Below are positions 1 to 5,291 of a stretch of 7,139 nucleotides of DNA, in pieces. The number at the start of each line of letters is the position of its first letter. The first letter of the stretch is position 1. Both the position numbers and the translations under genes were made by a program. The DNA comes from JAAFHS01 sp031396505 (GTDB lineage: Bacteria > Pseudomonadota > Alphaproteobacteria > Rhodobacterales > Rhodobacteraceae), in assembly GCA_031396505.1 (NCBI GenBank), contig JANNKX010000381.1, forward strand, positions 1 to 7,139, given 5' to 3'. The notes beneath the pieces are model-generated. The model worked only from the letters and a program-made list of their open reading frames with translations, ran no database searches and had not been told where the DNA came from.

Positions 1-122
1 AGACGCAGATCCGCAACTGTTCAACAACGGATGGCCAATACTACGAGGCATCCGGGACCAGTATCACCACCGCGTTCCGATCGATTGCCGCGCAGATCAG
101 CCAGTTGAGGTTGACCCAATGA
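1..122 (+). CDS. Tad/TadG-like VWA-domain protein, C-terminal 39 residues (partial)
   Basis: Only the 3' end of this gene is inside the window; the reading frame starts with the codon at position 3 and stops at TGA 120-122. The 39 visible residues are 30/39 identical (my count) to the C-terminus of the complete VWA protein encoded at 1981-3657, including the shared final segment AAQISQLRLTQ, and the first 24 bases are identical to 3536-3559. That makes it almost certainly a tandem paralogue of that protein: a membrane-anchored Tad/TadG-like protein with a periplasmic VWA domain. Its stop overlaps the start of the next gene in ATGA, so the two are co-transcribed and probably translationally coupled. 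The VWA domain itself lies outside the window, so the full domain content is inferred from the paralogue only. Confidence 0.85.
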   Translation, partial: TQIRNCSTTDGQYYEASGTSITTAFRSIAAQISQLRLTQ

Positions 123-685
123 TCACGCGTTTCACACGAACCGCTCGCGCCTTCGGGCGCGAGGACGGGAACGCCACGGTGGAATTCTGCATCGTGCTGC
201 CGATCCTGTTTTCGATATTCATGATGTCGTTCGAGGCTGGCCTTCTGATGATGCGGTCCATTCTGCTGGAACGCGCCACTGACCTGACCATGCGCGAATT
301 GCGCTTGGGCAACTATCCGAACCCCGACTCGGACCTGTTGAAGGCCGAAATCTGCAGCCGCACGGTTATCGTCAATAACTGCGCCGACTCCATCCGGATC
401 GAATTGCAGCCGGTCAGCCAGGTCACTTGGGCGATGCCCGCTGCCGCCACCGACTGTCAGGACCGCGACGTGGCGATCCAGATTCCGGAAACCTTCGATG
501 CGGGGTCGCAGAACGAATTGATGCTGGTGCGTGTCTGCGTCCTGCAGCGGGCCATTTTCCCGACCTTGGGCCTTGGCGATGACAGCGCCTTCATCGGTTT
601 GGGCGAAGGCCTTGTCGATAACAACCCCGGCTATGGGGAATACGGATTGGTTGCCACCTCTACCTTCGTGAATGAACCGTCGTAA
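119..685 (+). CDS. TadE-like pseudopilin protein
   Basis: A 188-aa single-pass membrane protein of the TadE/TadF minor-pseudopilin type, expected to act in assembly or anchoring of a Tad (Flp) pilus or a related secretion apparatus. The basic N-terminus (Arg 4, 7, 10, 14) ends at Gly17, followed by NATVEF with Glu22 at +5. This is the G|x4E pattern cut by TadV-type prepilin peptidases. A hydrophobic helix covers about residues 23-45. The rest should face the periplasm and carries four cysteines (79, 88, 113, 140) that could form two disulfides. The start ATG overlaps the stop of the upstream VWA gene (ATGA), with the ribosome site TGAGG at 106-110 lying inside that gene. The next TadE-like gene begins 11 bp after its stop. 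The family assignment rests on the N-terminal pattern and context; the C-terminal part is not distinctive. Confidence 0.82.
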   Translation: MITRFTRTARAFGREDGNATVEFCIVLPILFSIFMMSFEAGLLMMRSILLERATDLTMRELRLGNYPNPDSDLLKAEICSRTVIVNNCADSIRIELQPVSQVTWAMPAAATDCQDRDVAIQIPETFDAGSQNELMLVRVCVLQRAIFPTLGLGDDSAFIGLGEGLVDNNPGYGEYGLVATSTFVNEPS

Positions 686-696
686 GGACCGAAAGA

Positions 697-1287
697 ATGA
701 GCAGGCTTTCACACAAGATCAAACGCTTTGCGCGCAACGAAGAGGGTGGGTCGTTCATCCTTGAAACGGTGATCATGCTGCCTTTGCTGCTTTGGGCGCT
801 GATGGCGATGATTGTCTATTGGGATGCGTATCGCAGCATCAACCGTCTGGAAAAGGCGACCTATGCGCTGGCAGATACGCTGAGCCGACAGCAGGCGCCG
901 ATGCCGGTCGCATCGGTGAACCAGTGGAATGACCTGGTGAGCTATATGCTGGATTCCAATCAATCCGCCGATGTGCGCGTCACGTCATATCGCTGGGTCG
1001 CGGCGAACAACCGCTTTGAAGTGTTGTGGTCGCGGTCGCCCGACAGCGAACGCCCGCAACTGACGACCACGACACTGCAGGACCTTGCGGACCAGATTCC
1101 AATCATGGACGATACGGAATACGGCATCCTGACCGAAACATGGGTGGATTATGAACCGCGCCTGAATGTGGTGTTCATGGATACCGTGGGCGTCGGCCCG
1201 ATGACCCTGACCAAGTTCACACCAACGCCTGCGCGGTTCAATCCGCTGTGCCTTGTTGGGATGACCGCCGCCCAATGCACCGGTTGA
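697..1287 (+). CDS. Second TadE/TadF-like pseudopilin protein
   Basis: A 196-aa protein of the same architecture as its upstream neighbour but with little similarity outside the N-terminus. A basic leader (Arg3, Lys7, Lys9, Arg10, Arg13) ends at Gly18, followed by SFILE with Glu23 at +5, a prepilin-peptidase-type site. A hydrophobic helix spans about residues 24-42. The periplasmic part begins with a predicted helix (RSINRLEKATYALADTL, about 46-62), which resembles the extended N-terminal helix of pilins. It ends with two cysteines (185, 194) close to the C-terminus, a likely disulfide. The start is supported by AAGGA at 684-688, 8 nt upstream, which overlaps the TAA stop of the previous gene. 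It is the last gene of the operon, since a strong terminator follows 27 bp downstream. TadE versus TadF cannot be settled from sequence alone. Confidence 0.8.
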   Translation: MSRLSHKIKRFARNEEGGSFILETVIMLPLLLWALMAMIVYWDAYRSINRLEKATYALADTLSRQQAPMPVASVNQWNDLVSYMLDSNQSADVRVTSYRWVAANNRFEVLWSRSPDSERPQLTTTTLQDLADQIPIMDDTEYGILTETWVDYEPRLNVVFMDTVGVGPMTLTKFTPTPARFNPLCLVGMTAAQCTG

Positions 1288-1314
1288 TCCGCCAGACGCA
1301 ACGCTGACCCTGTG

Positions 1315-1344
1315 TGCCCCAAAGCCTGCGCTTTGGGGCATTTT
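1315..1344 (+). terminator. Rho-independent terminator of the VWA-TadE-TadE operon
   Basis: A perfect 10-bp stem, TGCCCCAAAG (1315-1324) with CTTTGGGGCA (1331-1340), closes a 6-nt loop CCTGCG and is followed by TTTT at 1341-1344. It lies 27 bp after the stop of the second TadE-like gene and before the lipoprotein promoter region, so it separates the first pilus operon from what follows. Confidence 0.9.
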
Positions 1345-1376
1345 CATTGCGCCGTGCCTGACCGGTCTGGCAACCC

Positions 1377-1406
1377 TTGCGCACACCCGCCGCCACCGCC
1401 TATTCT
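1377..1406 (+). promoter_or_regulatory. Possible sigma70-type promoter of the lipoprotein gene, giving a leaderless mRNA
   Basis: TTGCGC (1377-1382) and TATTCT (1401-1406) are 18 nt apart. A transcript starting about 7 nt after the -10 would begin at or beside the ATG at 1414. No Shine-Dalgarno sequence precedes that ATG, which fits a leaderless message. Both hexamers are imperfect, so this is a candidate only. Confidence 0.3.
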
Positions 1407-1413
1407 TGCCGTC

Positions 1414-1713
1414 ATGCGTGACCGTCGGATTGCCCCCATTGTCCTCAGCCTGTGTGCAGCGACATTGTTTGCTTGCGCGCCTTTGCCCAACGGGCCGTTG
1501 TCGCGCAACAGCACGGCCCCGCCGCCACCCCTGTTGCCGATTGATACCCTGCTTGCCCGCGTCGATGCACCTGTTGCAACCGCCGCGATCGCGGACGCGC
1601 TGACGGCGCGCGCAGCGCGGCTTCGTGCGCGCGGTGCCCTGATGCGCGCGCCGGTTCTTGATCCCGACACCCGCGCCCGCCTTGCCGCAGCAATCGCGCG
1701 CGGCGACGCCTGA
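1414..1713 (+). CDS. Small predicted lipoprotein of unknown function
   Basis: A 99-aa protein with a lipoprotein signal: Arg2, Arg4 and Arg5, then the hydrophobic stretch IAPIVLSLCAATLFA and Cys21 (lipobox LFAC, with Phe at -2 slightly off consensus). The mature part has a proline run (PPPP, about residues 39-42), LLPIDTLLARVDAP, and an Ala/Arg-rich helical tail ending in RAPVLDPDTRARLAAAIARGDA split over residues 78-99. From memory, similar small lipoproteins with a 'PxxPLxxLLA ... RAAxLRxR ... VxDxxTRxRL' pattern are widespread in Rhodobacteraceae; no function is known to me. An upstream in-frame GTG at 1312 would add 34 residues, but it lies just before the terminator stem and would read through it, so the ATG at 1414 is chosen. 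The gene sits alone between two terminator-bounded pilus transcripts. High G/C at third positions supports coding. Confidence 0.7.
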   Translation: MRDRRIAPIVLSLCAATLFACAPLPNGPLSRNSTAPPPPLLPIDTLLARVDAPVATAAIADALTARAARLRARGALMRAPVLDPDTRARLAAAIARGDA

Positions 1714-1878
1714 AACAGCCCCCGAATCGGCTGTTTCCGCCACCCCACCTGCCCCAATTCAGTCAGATTTCCCTTTGAATTTATTACGCTTTTTATGCGT
1801 TTTTCACCACAATGCGATGCCTTTATCCGCACTGTTTCCGGCGATGTCGAATTTGTCCGGGATGGGACCAAAACTGCC

Positions 1879-1893
1879 TTAATCTTGCCTTAA
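1879..1893 (+). promoter_or_regulatory. CtrA-type binding site (TTAA-N7-TTAA)
   Basis: TTAA (1879-1882), a 7-nt spacer TCTTGCC, and TTAA (1890-1893) match the full CtrA recognition pattern TTAA-N7-TTAA of alphaproteobacteria; the following base is A, where the consensus has C. The site lies 87 bp upstream of the ATG of the VWA gene, in the AT-rich part of the gap, a suitable place for activation. CtrA is known to control motility and pilus genes in Caulobacter and motility in Rhodobacterales. Control of this gene by CtrA is inferred from the motif and the gene type. Confidence 0.55.
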
Positions 1894-1969
1894 ATGGCTT
1901 GCTTTGCTTTTCCAATGACATGATTTGAACATGTTTCGCCTTTGATTGACCATCTTTTTGCCGACCCCC

Positions 1970-1973
1970 GGAG
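1970..1973 (+). promoter_or_regulatory. Ribosome binding site that fixes the VWA start
   Basis: GGAG at 1970-1973 lies 7 nt before the ATG at 1981. An in-frame TTG at 1942 would give 13 more residues, but it has no such site and would put charged residues ahead of an otherwise normal N-terminus. ATG 1981 is therefore the preferred start. Confidence 0.75.
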
Positions 1974-1980
1974 ACCGCAA

Positions 1981-3657
1981 ATGCACCCGTCATTTCCCCT
2001 TGCCCTGCGCGCCTGCCTTGCACGATTCTTGCGGAAGGAAGACGGCAACATTGCCATGTTCAGCGTGATCTTGTTTTCGCTGATGGTGATGGTCGGCGGT
2101 CTGGCCGTCGATCTGATGCGGGTCGAACAAAAGCGCACGGCCTTGCAGCAGACGCTGGACCGTTGCGTCCTTGCCGCCGCCGCAATTCGCCAGACGCTGG
2201 ACCCCGAAGAGGTTTGCCGCGACTATGTGGAAAAGGCGGGCTTCACCGAATACCTGCAAGACGTGTCCGTGACAGAGGTTGACGGCGAACGCGTCGTCAG
2301 CGTCACGGCCCTTGCGCAACAAGACAACATCTTTGCCCCCCTGATCGGGCATGAAACCTTTCCGGCCCCCGCCGCCGCGTCCGCCGTGCAAAGCGTCACC
2401 GACATTGAAATCGTGCTGGTTCTTGACGTGTCAGGGTCGATGAACGGGGCAAAGATTACCAACCTCAAGGTGGCGGCGTCTGACTTCATCGACACGGTGA
2501 CAGCCAACAATCAAGATAACCGGGTGTCGATCGCGCTTGTGCCATACAATGCGCAGGTCAACATGCCCGATTACCTGATGGAAAAATTCAACGCCGTCGG
2601 GCCGGTGACAGTGGCCAATGCCAACTGCCTTGAATTTACGCCCGGCATGTTTTCGGTCCCCGGTATCTCGACCACGGCCCCGATCCCGCGCGCGATTTAT
2701 GCCGACACCGCCACGGGCACAGCGGGCGGCAACACCTATACCGCCTATGGTGCGACAGGCAATGCCGGTGGCAATAACGCCTTCCAATTCTGCAACCCGC
2801 GCAACGGCAACGCCGCCACCGGCGCCTTGACACAGAACGTCATTTTCCCGCCGTCATCGGACGCAAATGCGCTGAAGGCACGCATTGATGCGCTGTATGC
2901 AGCGGGCAACACCTCGATCACGCTGGGCATGAAATGGGGCCTCAACCTTGTTGATCCCGGAATGCAGCCTGTCATCTCTGACCTGATCACCGAGGGTCAT
3001 GTGCCAGCCGTCTTCTCGGGCCGCCCGCGCGCCTATGATGCGGAAGATACATTGAAGGTCATCGTCCTGATGACGGATGGCGAACATGTGACCCACCGCA
3101 TCACGGCACCCGCCTTCCGTGGCGAGACGCCAGATTCCGGCATCTATCGCGGCACGGATGGCAACTATTCGATCCGCCATGTCACAGGCCGCCCGACCGC
3201 CGCCGGCAGCAATGAATATTGGGTGCCGCATCGTAACGAGTGGCGCGCGGGACCCTGGACAGGTGATGTCGCCAATACCGGTGCGGCCGTTCAACAATCC
3301 TGGGTTGGTGTGTGGCAGAACCAGCGCATGTCGTGGGTGGCCTGGCAGCTGTATGCCCGCGCACTTGGCACCGACGCCACCCGCAACGCCATCTTCAACG
3401 CCAAAATGGCTGATTTCACCGATACCTACTCGCCGGTTTCGGACATGAACAGCAGCCTGCAACAATCCTGTTCGCTGGCCCGCGACAACAACGTGATCGT
3501 CTACGGCATCGCGTTCGAGGCACCGGCAAACGGGCAGACGCAGATCCGCAACTGTTCAAGCACGATCGCGCAGTACTATGAGGCGAACGGTCTGGACATC
3601 AGCACTGCCTTCAGCGCAATCGCGGCCCAGATCAGCCAGCTGCGCCTGACACAGTAA
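1981..3657 (+). CDS. Tad/TadG-like membrane protein with a VWA domain
   Basis: A 558-aa protein. The N-terminus (residues 18-68) is a Tad/TadG-type anchor: a short basic leader, EDGN, a hydrophobic helix at about 24-44, then DLMRVEQKRTALQQTLDRC leading into a helix. From residue 141 comes a VWA fold with a full metal-binding MIDAS: DVSGS at 149-153, Thr314 in GNTSITLG, and Asp366 in LMTDGE; the last strand is NVIVYGIAF (504-512). The VWA is greatly expanded. It has a Gly/Ala/Thr/Asn-rich insert at about 241-283 and a Trp-rich stretch at about 410-460 with seven tryptophans. There are six cysteines (62, 79, 216, 271, 497, 525). The protein is expected in the inner membrane facing the periplasm, where it should help assemble or anchor a Tad pilus; metal-dependent binding of a partner is inferred. 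It is transcribed alone, with a CtrA box upstream and a terminator downstream. Its C-terminus matches the gene cut at the left edge. Confidence 0.9.
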   Translation: MHPSFPLALRACLARFLRKEDGNIAMFSVILFSLMVMVGGLAVDLMRVEQKRTALQQTLDRCVLAAAAIRQTLDPEEVCRDYVEKAGFTEYLQDVSVTEVDGERVVSVTALAQQDNIFAPLIGHETFPAPAAASAVQSVTDIEIVLVLDVSGSMNGAKITNLKVAASDFIDTVTANNQDNRVSIALVPYNAQVNMPDYLMEKFNAVGPVTVANANCLEFTPGMFSVPGISTTAPIPRAIYADTATGTAGGNTYTAYGATGNAGGNNAFQFCNPRNGNAATGALTQNVIFPPSSDANALKARIDALYAAGNTSITLGMKWGLNLVDPGMQPVISDLITEGHVPAVFSGRPRAYDAEDTLKVIVLMTDGEHVTHRITAPAFRGETPDSGIYRGTDGNYSIRHVTGRPTAAGSNEYWVPHRNEWRAGPWTGDVANTGAAVQQSWVGVWQNQRMSWVAWQLYARALGTDATRNAIFNAKMADFTDTYSPVSDMNSSLQQSCSLARDNNVIVYGIAFEAPANGQTQIRNCSSTIAQYYEANGLDISTAFSAIAAQISQLRLTQ

Positions 3658-3676
3658 CAACGGCCCCCATTGACGG

Positions 3677-3708
3677 AAAGGCCCTGCACCACTTGTGCGG
3701 GGCCTTTT
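3677..3708 (+). terminator. Rho-independent terminator after the VWA gene
   Basis: A 13-bp stem (3677-3689 with 3695-3707, one G-T wobble) closes a 5-nt loop CACTT and ends in TTTT (3705-3708). The core is AAAGGCCCTGCAC and its complement. It starts 19 bp after the VWA stop and so isolates that gene from hom. Confidence 0.9.
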
Positions 3709-3796
3709 GCATTGCGGACCTGCCGCGCGGGCACGATGTTGTGCCGCCGCCTCGAACCCGCTAACACGTCGCGGTCAGCCCTGTCCGGAGAATGCC

Positions 3797-5101
3797 ATGC
3801 CCGCCCCATCCGCCCGCCCTGCCCCCTTGCGCCTTGGCATTGCCGGTTTGGGCACCGTGGGCATCGGCGTGGTCAAGATCGTGCAACGGCACGCCGATCT
3901 GATTGCCGCACGCTGCGGGCGCGCCGTGATCATCACCGCCGTATCCGCCCGCGACCGCAGCAAGAACCGTGATGCAGACCTGTCGGGTTTTGCATGGGAA
4001 ACCGACCCCGTGGCATTGGCCATGCGTGACGACGTCGATGTGTTCATCGAGGTGATGGGCGGCCACGAAGGCCCCGCGCGCGCCGCAACCGAAGCCGCAA
4101 TTGCGGCGGGCAAAGATGTGGTCACCGCCAACAAGGCGTTGCTCGCGCATCACGGCCATGCCCTTGCCCTTGCCGCCGAGGCAAAGGGTTGCGCCATCCG
4201 GTTCGAGGCCGCCGTGGCGGGCGGGATCCCGGTGATCAAGGCACTGACCGAAGGATTGGCAGGCAATGCCATCCGCCGGGTAATGGGCGTGATGAACGGC
4301 ACCTGCAACTATATCCTGACGCGGATGCAAAGCGCAGGCCTGCCTTATGATCAGGTCTTCGAAGAGGCCCGCCAGCTCGGCTATCTGGAGGCTGATCCCA
4401 ATCTGGACGTCGGCGGCATTGATGCCGGGCACAAGCTGTCGCTGCTCGCGGCCATCGCATTCGGCACGCGCGTCAGCTTTGATACGGTGGAACTCGAAGG
4501 CATCGGTCAGGTCAGTATCGACGACATCCGCCTTGCCGCCGACATGGGCTACAAGATCAAACTGCTGGGCGTCGCACAGATGACGGGCCGTGGGCTTGAG
4601 CAGCGCATGACGCCCTGCCTTGTGCCCGCCGACAGCCCGCTGGGCCAATTGCAGGGCGGCACGAATATGGTCGTGCTGGAAGGCGACAGTGTCGGCCAGA
4701 TCGTGCTGCGCGGCCCCGGCGCGGGTGAGGGGCCTACCGCCAGCGCCGTCATGGGCGATGTGATCGACCTTGCCCGCGGCCTTCGCATCCCGACCTTCGG
4801 CATCCCGGCCACACAGCTTGCCGTGCCCGTGCCCGCCGCAACCACGGCCCCCGCGCCGCACTACCTACGCATGACACTGCTGGATAAACCGGGTGCGCTT
4901 GCCAAGATCGCGACTTGTCTTGGGGATTCGGGCATTTCCATCGACCGCATGCACCAATATGGCCATGAGGGCACCCAAGCCCCCGTCCTGATCGTAACGC
5001 ATAAGGCGACGCGCGATGACATTGCCCACGCGATTGGCCGCTTTGCCACGACGGGCGTTCTCGTCGGTGCGCCCGTGGCGATCCGCATCGAAGAGGTCTG
5101 A
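3797..5101 (+). CDS. hom: Homoserine dehydrogenase (EC 1.1.1.3)
   Basis: A 434-aa cytoplasmic enzyme that reduces aspartate-4-semialdehyde to homoserine with NAD(P)H, the branch point to threonine and methionine. The nucleotide-binding loop GLGTVG is at 17-22. The family signatures MNGTCNYIL (166-174) and EADPNLDVGGIDAGHK (198-213) are intact; Asp209 and Lys213 have the spacing of the catalytic Asp/Lys pair known from yeast homoserine dehydrogenase. A C-terminal ACT domain (about 356-434, starting YLRMTLLDKPGALAKI) is the usual site of threonine feedback. Length is normal for the monofunctional ACT-bearing form. The start ATG at 3797 is preceded by GGAG (3787-3790) at 6 nt; a longer reading frame from GTG 3695 would begin inside the terminator stem and is rejected. 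The gene has the same direction as glpX, 190 bp downstream. No attenuator or riboswitch was recognised upstream. Confidence 0.97.
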   Translation: MPAPSARPAPLRLGIAGLGTVGIGVVKIVQRHADLIAARCGRAVIITAVSARDRSKNRDADLSGFAWETDPVALAMRDDVDVFIEVMGGHEGPARAATEAAIAAGKDVVTANKALLAHHGHALALAAEAKGCAIRFEAAVAGGIPVIKALTEGLAGNAIRRVMGVMNGTCNYILTRMQSAGLPYDQVFEEARQLGYLEADPNLDVGGIDAGHKLSLLAAIAFGTRVSFDTVELEGIGQVSIDDIRLAADMGYKIKLLGVAQMTGRGLEQRMTPCLVPADSPLGQLQGGTNMVVLEGDSVGQIVLRGPGAGEGPTASAVMGDVIDLARGLRIPTFGIPATQLAVPVPAATTAPAPHYLRMTLLDKPGALAKIATCLGDSGISIDRMHQYGHEGTQAPVLIVTHKATRDDIAHAIGRFATTGVLVGAPVAIRIEEV

Positions 5102-5113
5102 TGCCCCGTTAAA

Positions 5114-5157
5114 GCGTGTCGTGCGCCATCGGGTTCAGCCGATTGCGCAGGACACGC
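5114..5157. other. Long imperfect hairpin after hom
   Basis: Three perfect arms, GCGTGTC/GACACGC (7 bp), TGCGC/GCGCA (5 bp) and ATCGG/CCGAT (5 bp), are stacked with single 1x1 mismatches (G5121-G5150, C5127-T5144) around a 6-nt loop GTTCAG. It starts 12 bp after the hom stop and could act as a transcription or RNA-decay barrier. No T-run follows, so it is not a standard intrinsic terminator. Confidence 0.7.
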
Positions 5158-5183
5158 GGGCATTCACAGGTGGTTCTTGTCTT

Positions 5184-5219
5184 GGATCACCTTCAACCTG
5201 AATCAGATTGAAGATGACC
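5184..5219. other. Second hairpin, near-perfect dyad centred on 5202
   Basis: CTTCAA (5191-5196) and CTGA (5198-5201) mirror TCAG (5203-5206) and TTGAAG (5208-5213) around A5202. The dyad continues outward through TCA/TGA and, after a bulged A5186, GG/CC. The only two mismatches (5190-5214, 5197-5207) are both C-A on the plus strand, which become G-U pairs in a minus-strand RNA. Confidence 0.7.
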
Positions 5220-5239
5220 CGCTGTTAGCGTGACCAGCC

Positions 5240-5268
5240 TTGCCGCGCTGCGCATCTGTCGCTATGCG
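5240..5268 (+). promoter_or_regulatory. Weak candidate promoter of glpX
   Basis: TTGCCG (5240-5245) and TATGCG (5263-5268) are 17 nt apart and 23 bp upstream of the glpX ATG. Only three bases of the -10 fit the sigma70 consensus. The palindrome GCGCAT-N8-ATGCGC (5250-5269) covers the spacer and -10 and could be an operator. Support is positional only. Confidence 0.25.
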
Positions 5269-5291
5269 CTGACGAAACACATAGGGACAGC

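Larger units (their letters stand above)
1714..1980 (+). other. 267-bp regulatory gap upstream of the VWA gene
   Basis: This gap is clearly richer in A/T than its surroundings, mainly from 1760 to 1950, as expected of a promoter region. It holds a CtrA-type box (1879-1893), a short inverted repeat ACATG-N7-CATGT (1918-1934) and the ribosome site of the next gene. No convincing -35/-10 pair and no clear terminator for the lipoprotein gene were found. Confidence 0.6.
5108..5230. repeat. Two-hairpin palindromic intergenic element (possible dispersed repeat)
   Basis: About 123 of the 190 bp between hom and glpX are built from two long hairpins (5114-5157 and 5184-5219). Weak inverted ends flank them: GTTAAAGCG at 5108-5116 and CGCTGTTAGCG near 5220-5230, which reads CGCTAACAGCG on the other strand. 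This compact, non-coding, palindromic build is typical of dispersed intergenic repeats or MITE-like elements. Only one copy lies in the window, so repetition is inferred and must be checked in a genome. Confidence 0.4.

Noticed and set aside
1312..1413. GTG start extending the lipoprotein gene upstream
   Set aside because: The extension is the translation of the terminator hairpin and would hide the lipoprotein signal peptide inside the protein.
985..1743. 252-aa minus-strand frame opposite the second TadE-like gene and the lipoprotein gene
   Set aside because: It runs through a terminator and across two genes and has an Arg/Gly/Cys-rich shadow composition.
1918..1934. ACATG-N7-CATGT inverted repeat as an operator of the VWA gene
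   Set aside because: Only 5 bp per arm with no known regulator match; expected by chance at this length, so it is mentioned only in the gap description.
1942..1980. TTG start adding 13 residues to the VWA protein
   Set aside because: No ribosome site before the TTG, while GGAG lies 7 nt before ATG 1981.
3712..3767. Possible promoter hexamers and a 5-bp hairpin (GGCAC-N6-GTGCC) upstream of hom
   Set aside because: The best -10 candidates match the consensus at only about three positions, and the stem is too short to call a regulatory structure.
3695..3796. Longer homoserine dehydrogenase starting at GTG 3695 with 34 extra residues
   Set aside because: The extension begins inside the terminator stem, is Cys/Arg-rich and unlike any hom N-terminus, and the ATG at 3797 has a good ribosome site.
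3761..4861. Long open frame (366 aa) on the minus strand opposite hom
   Set aside because: It is antisense to an unmistakable homoserine dehydrogenase; such shadows arise from the high G/C third-position bias, and the product is His/Gly-rich with no recognisable domain.
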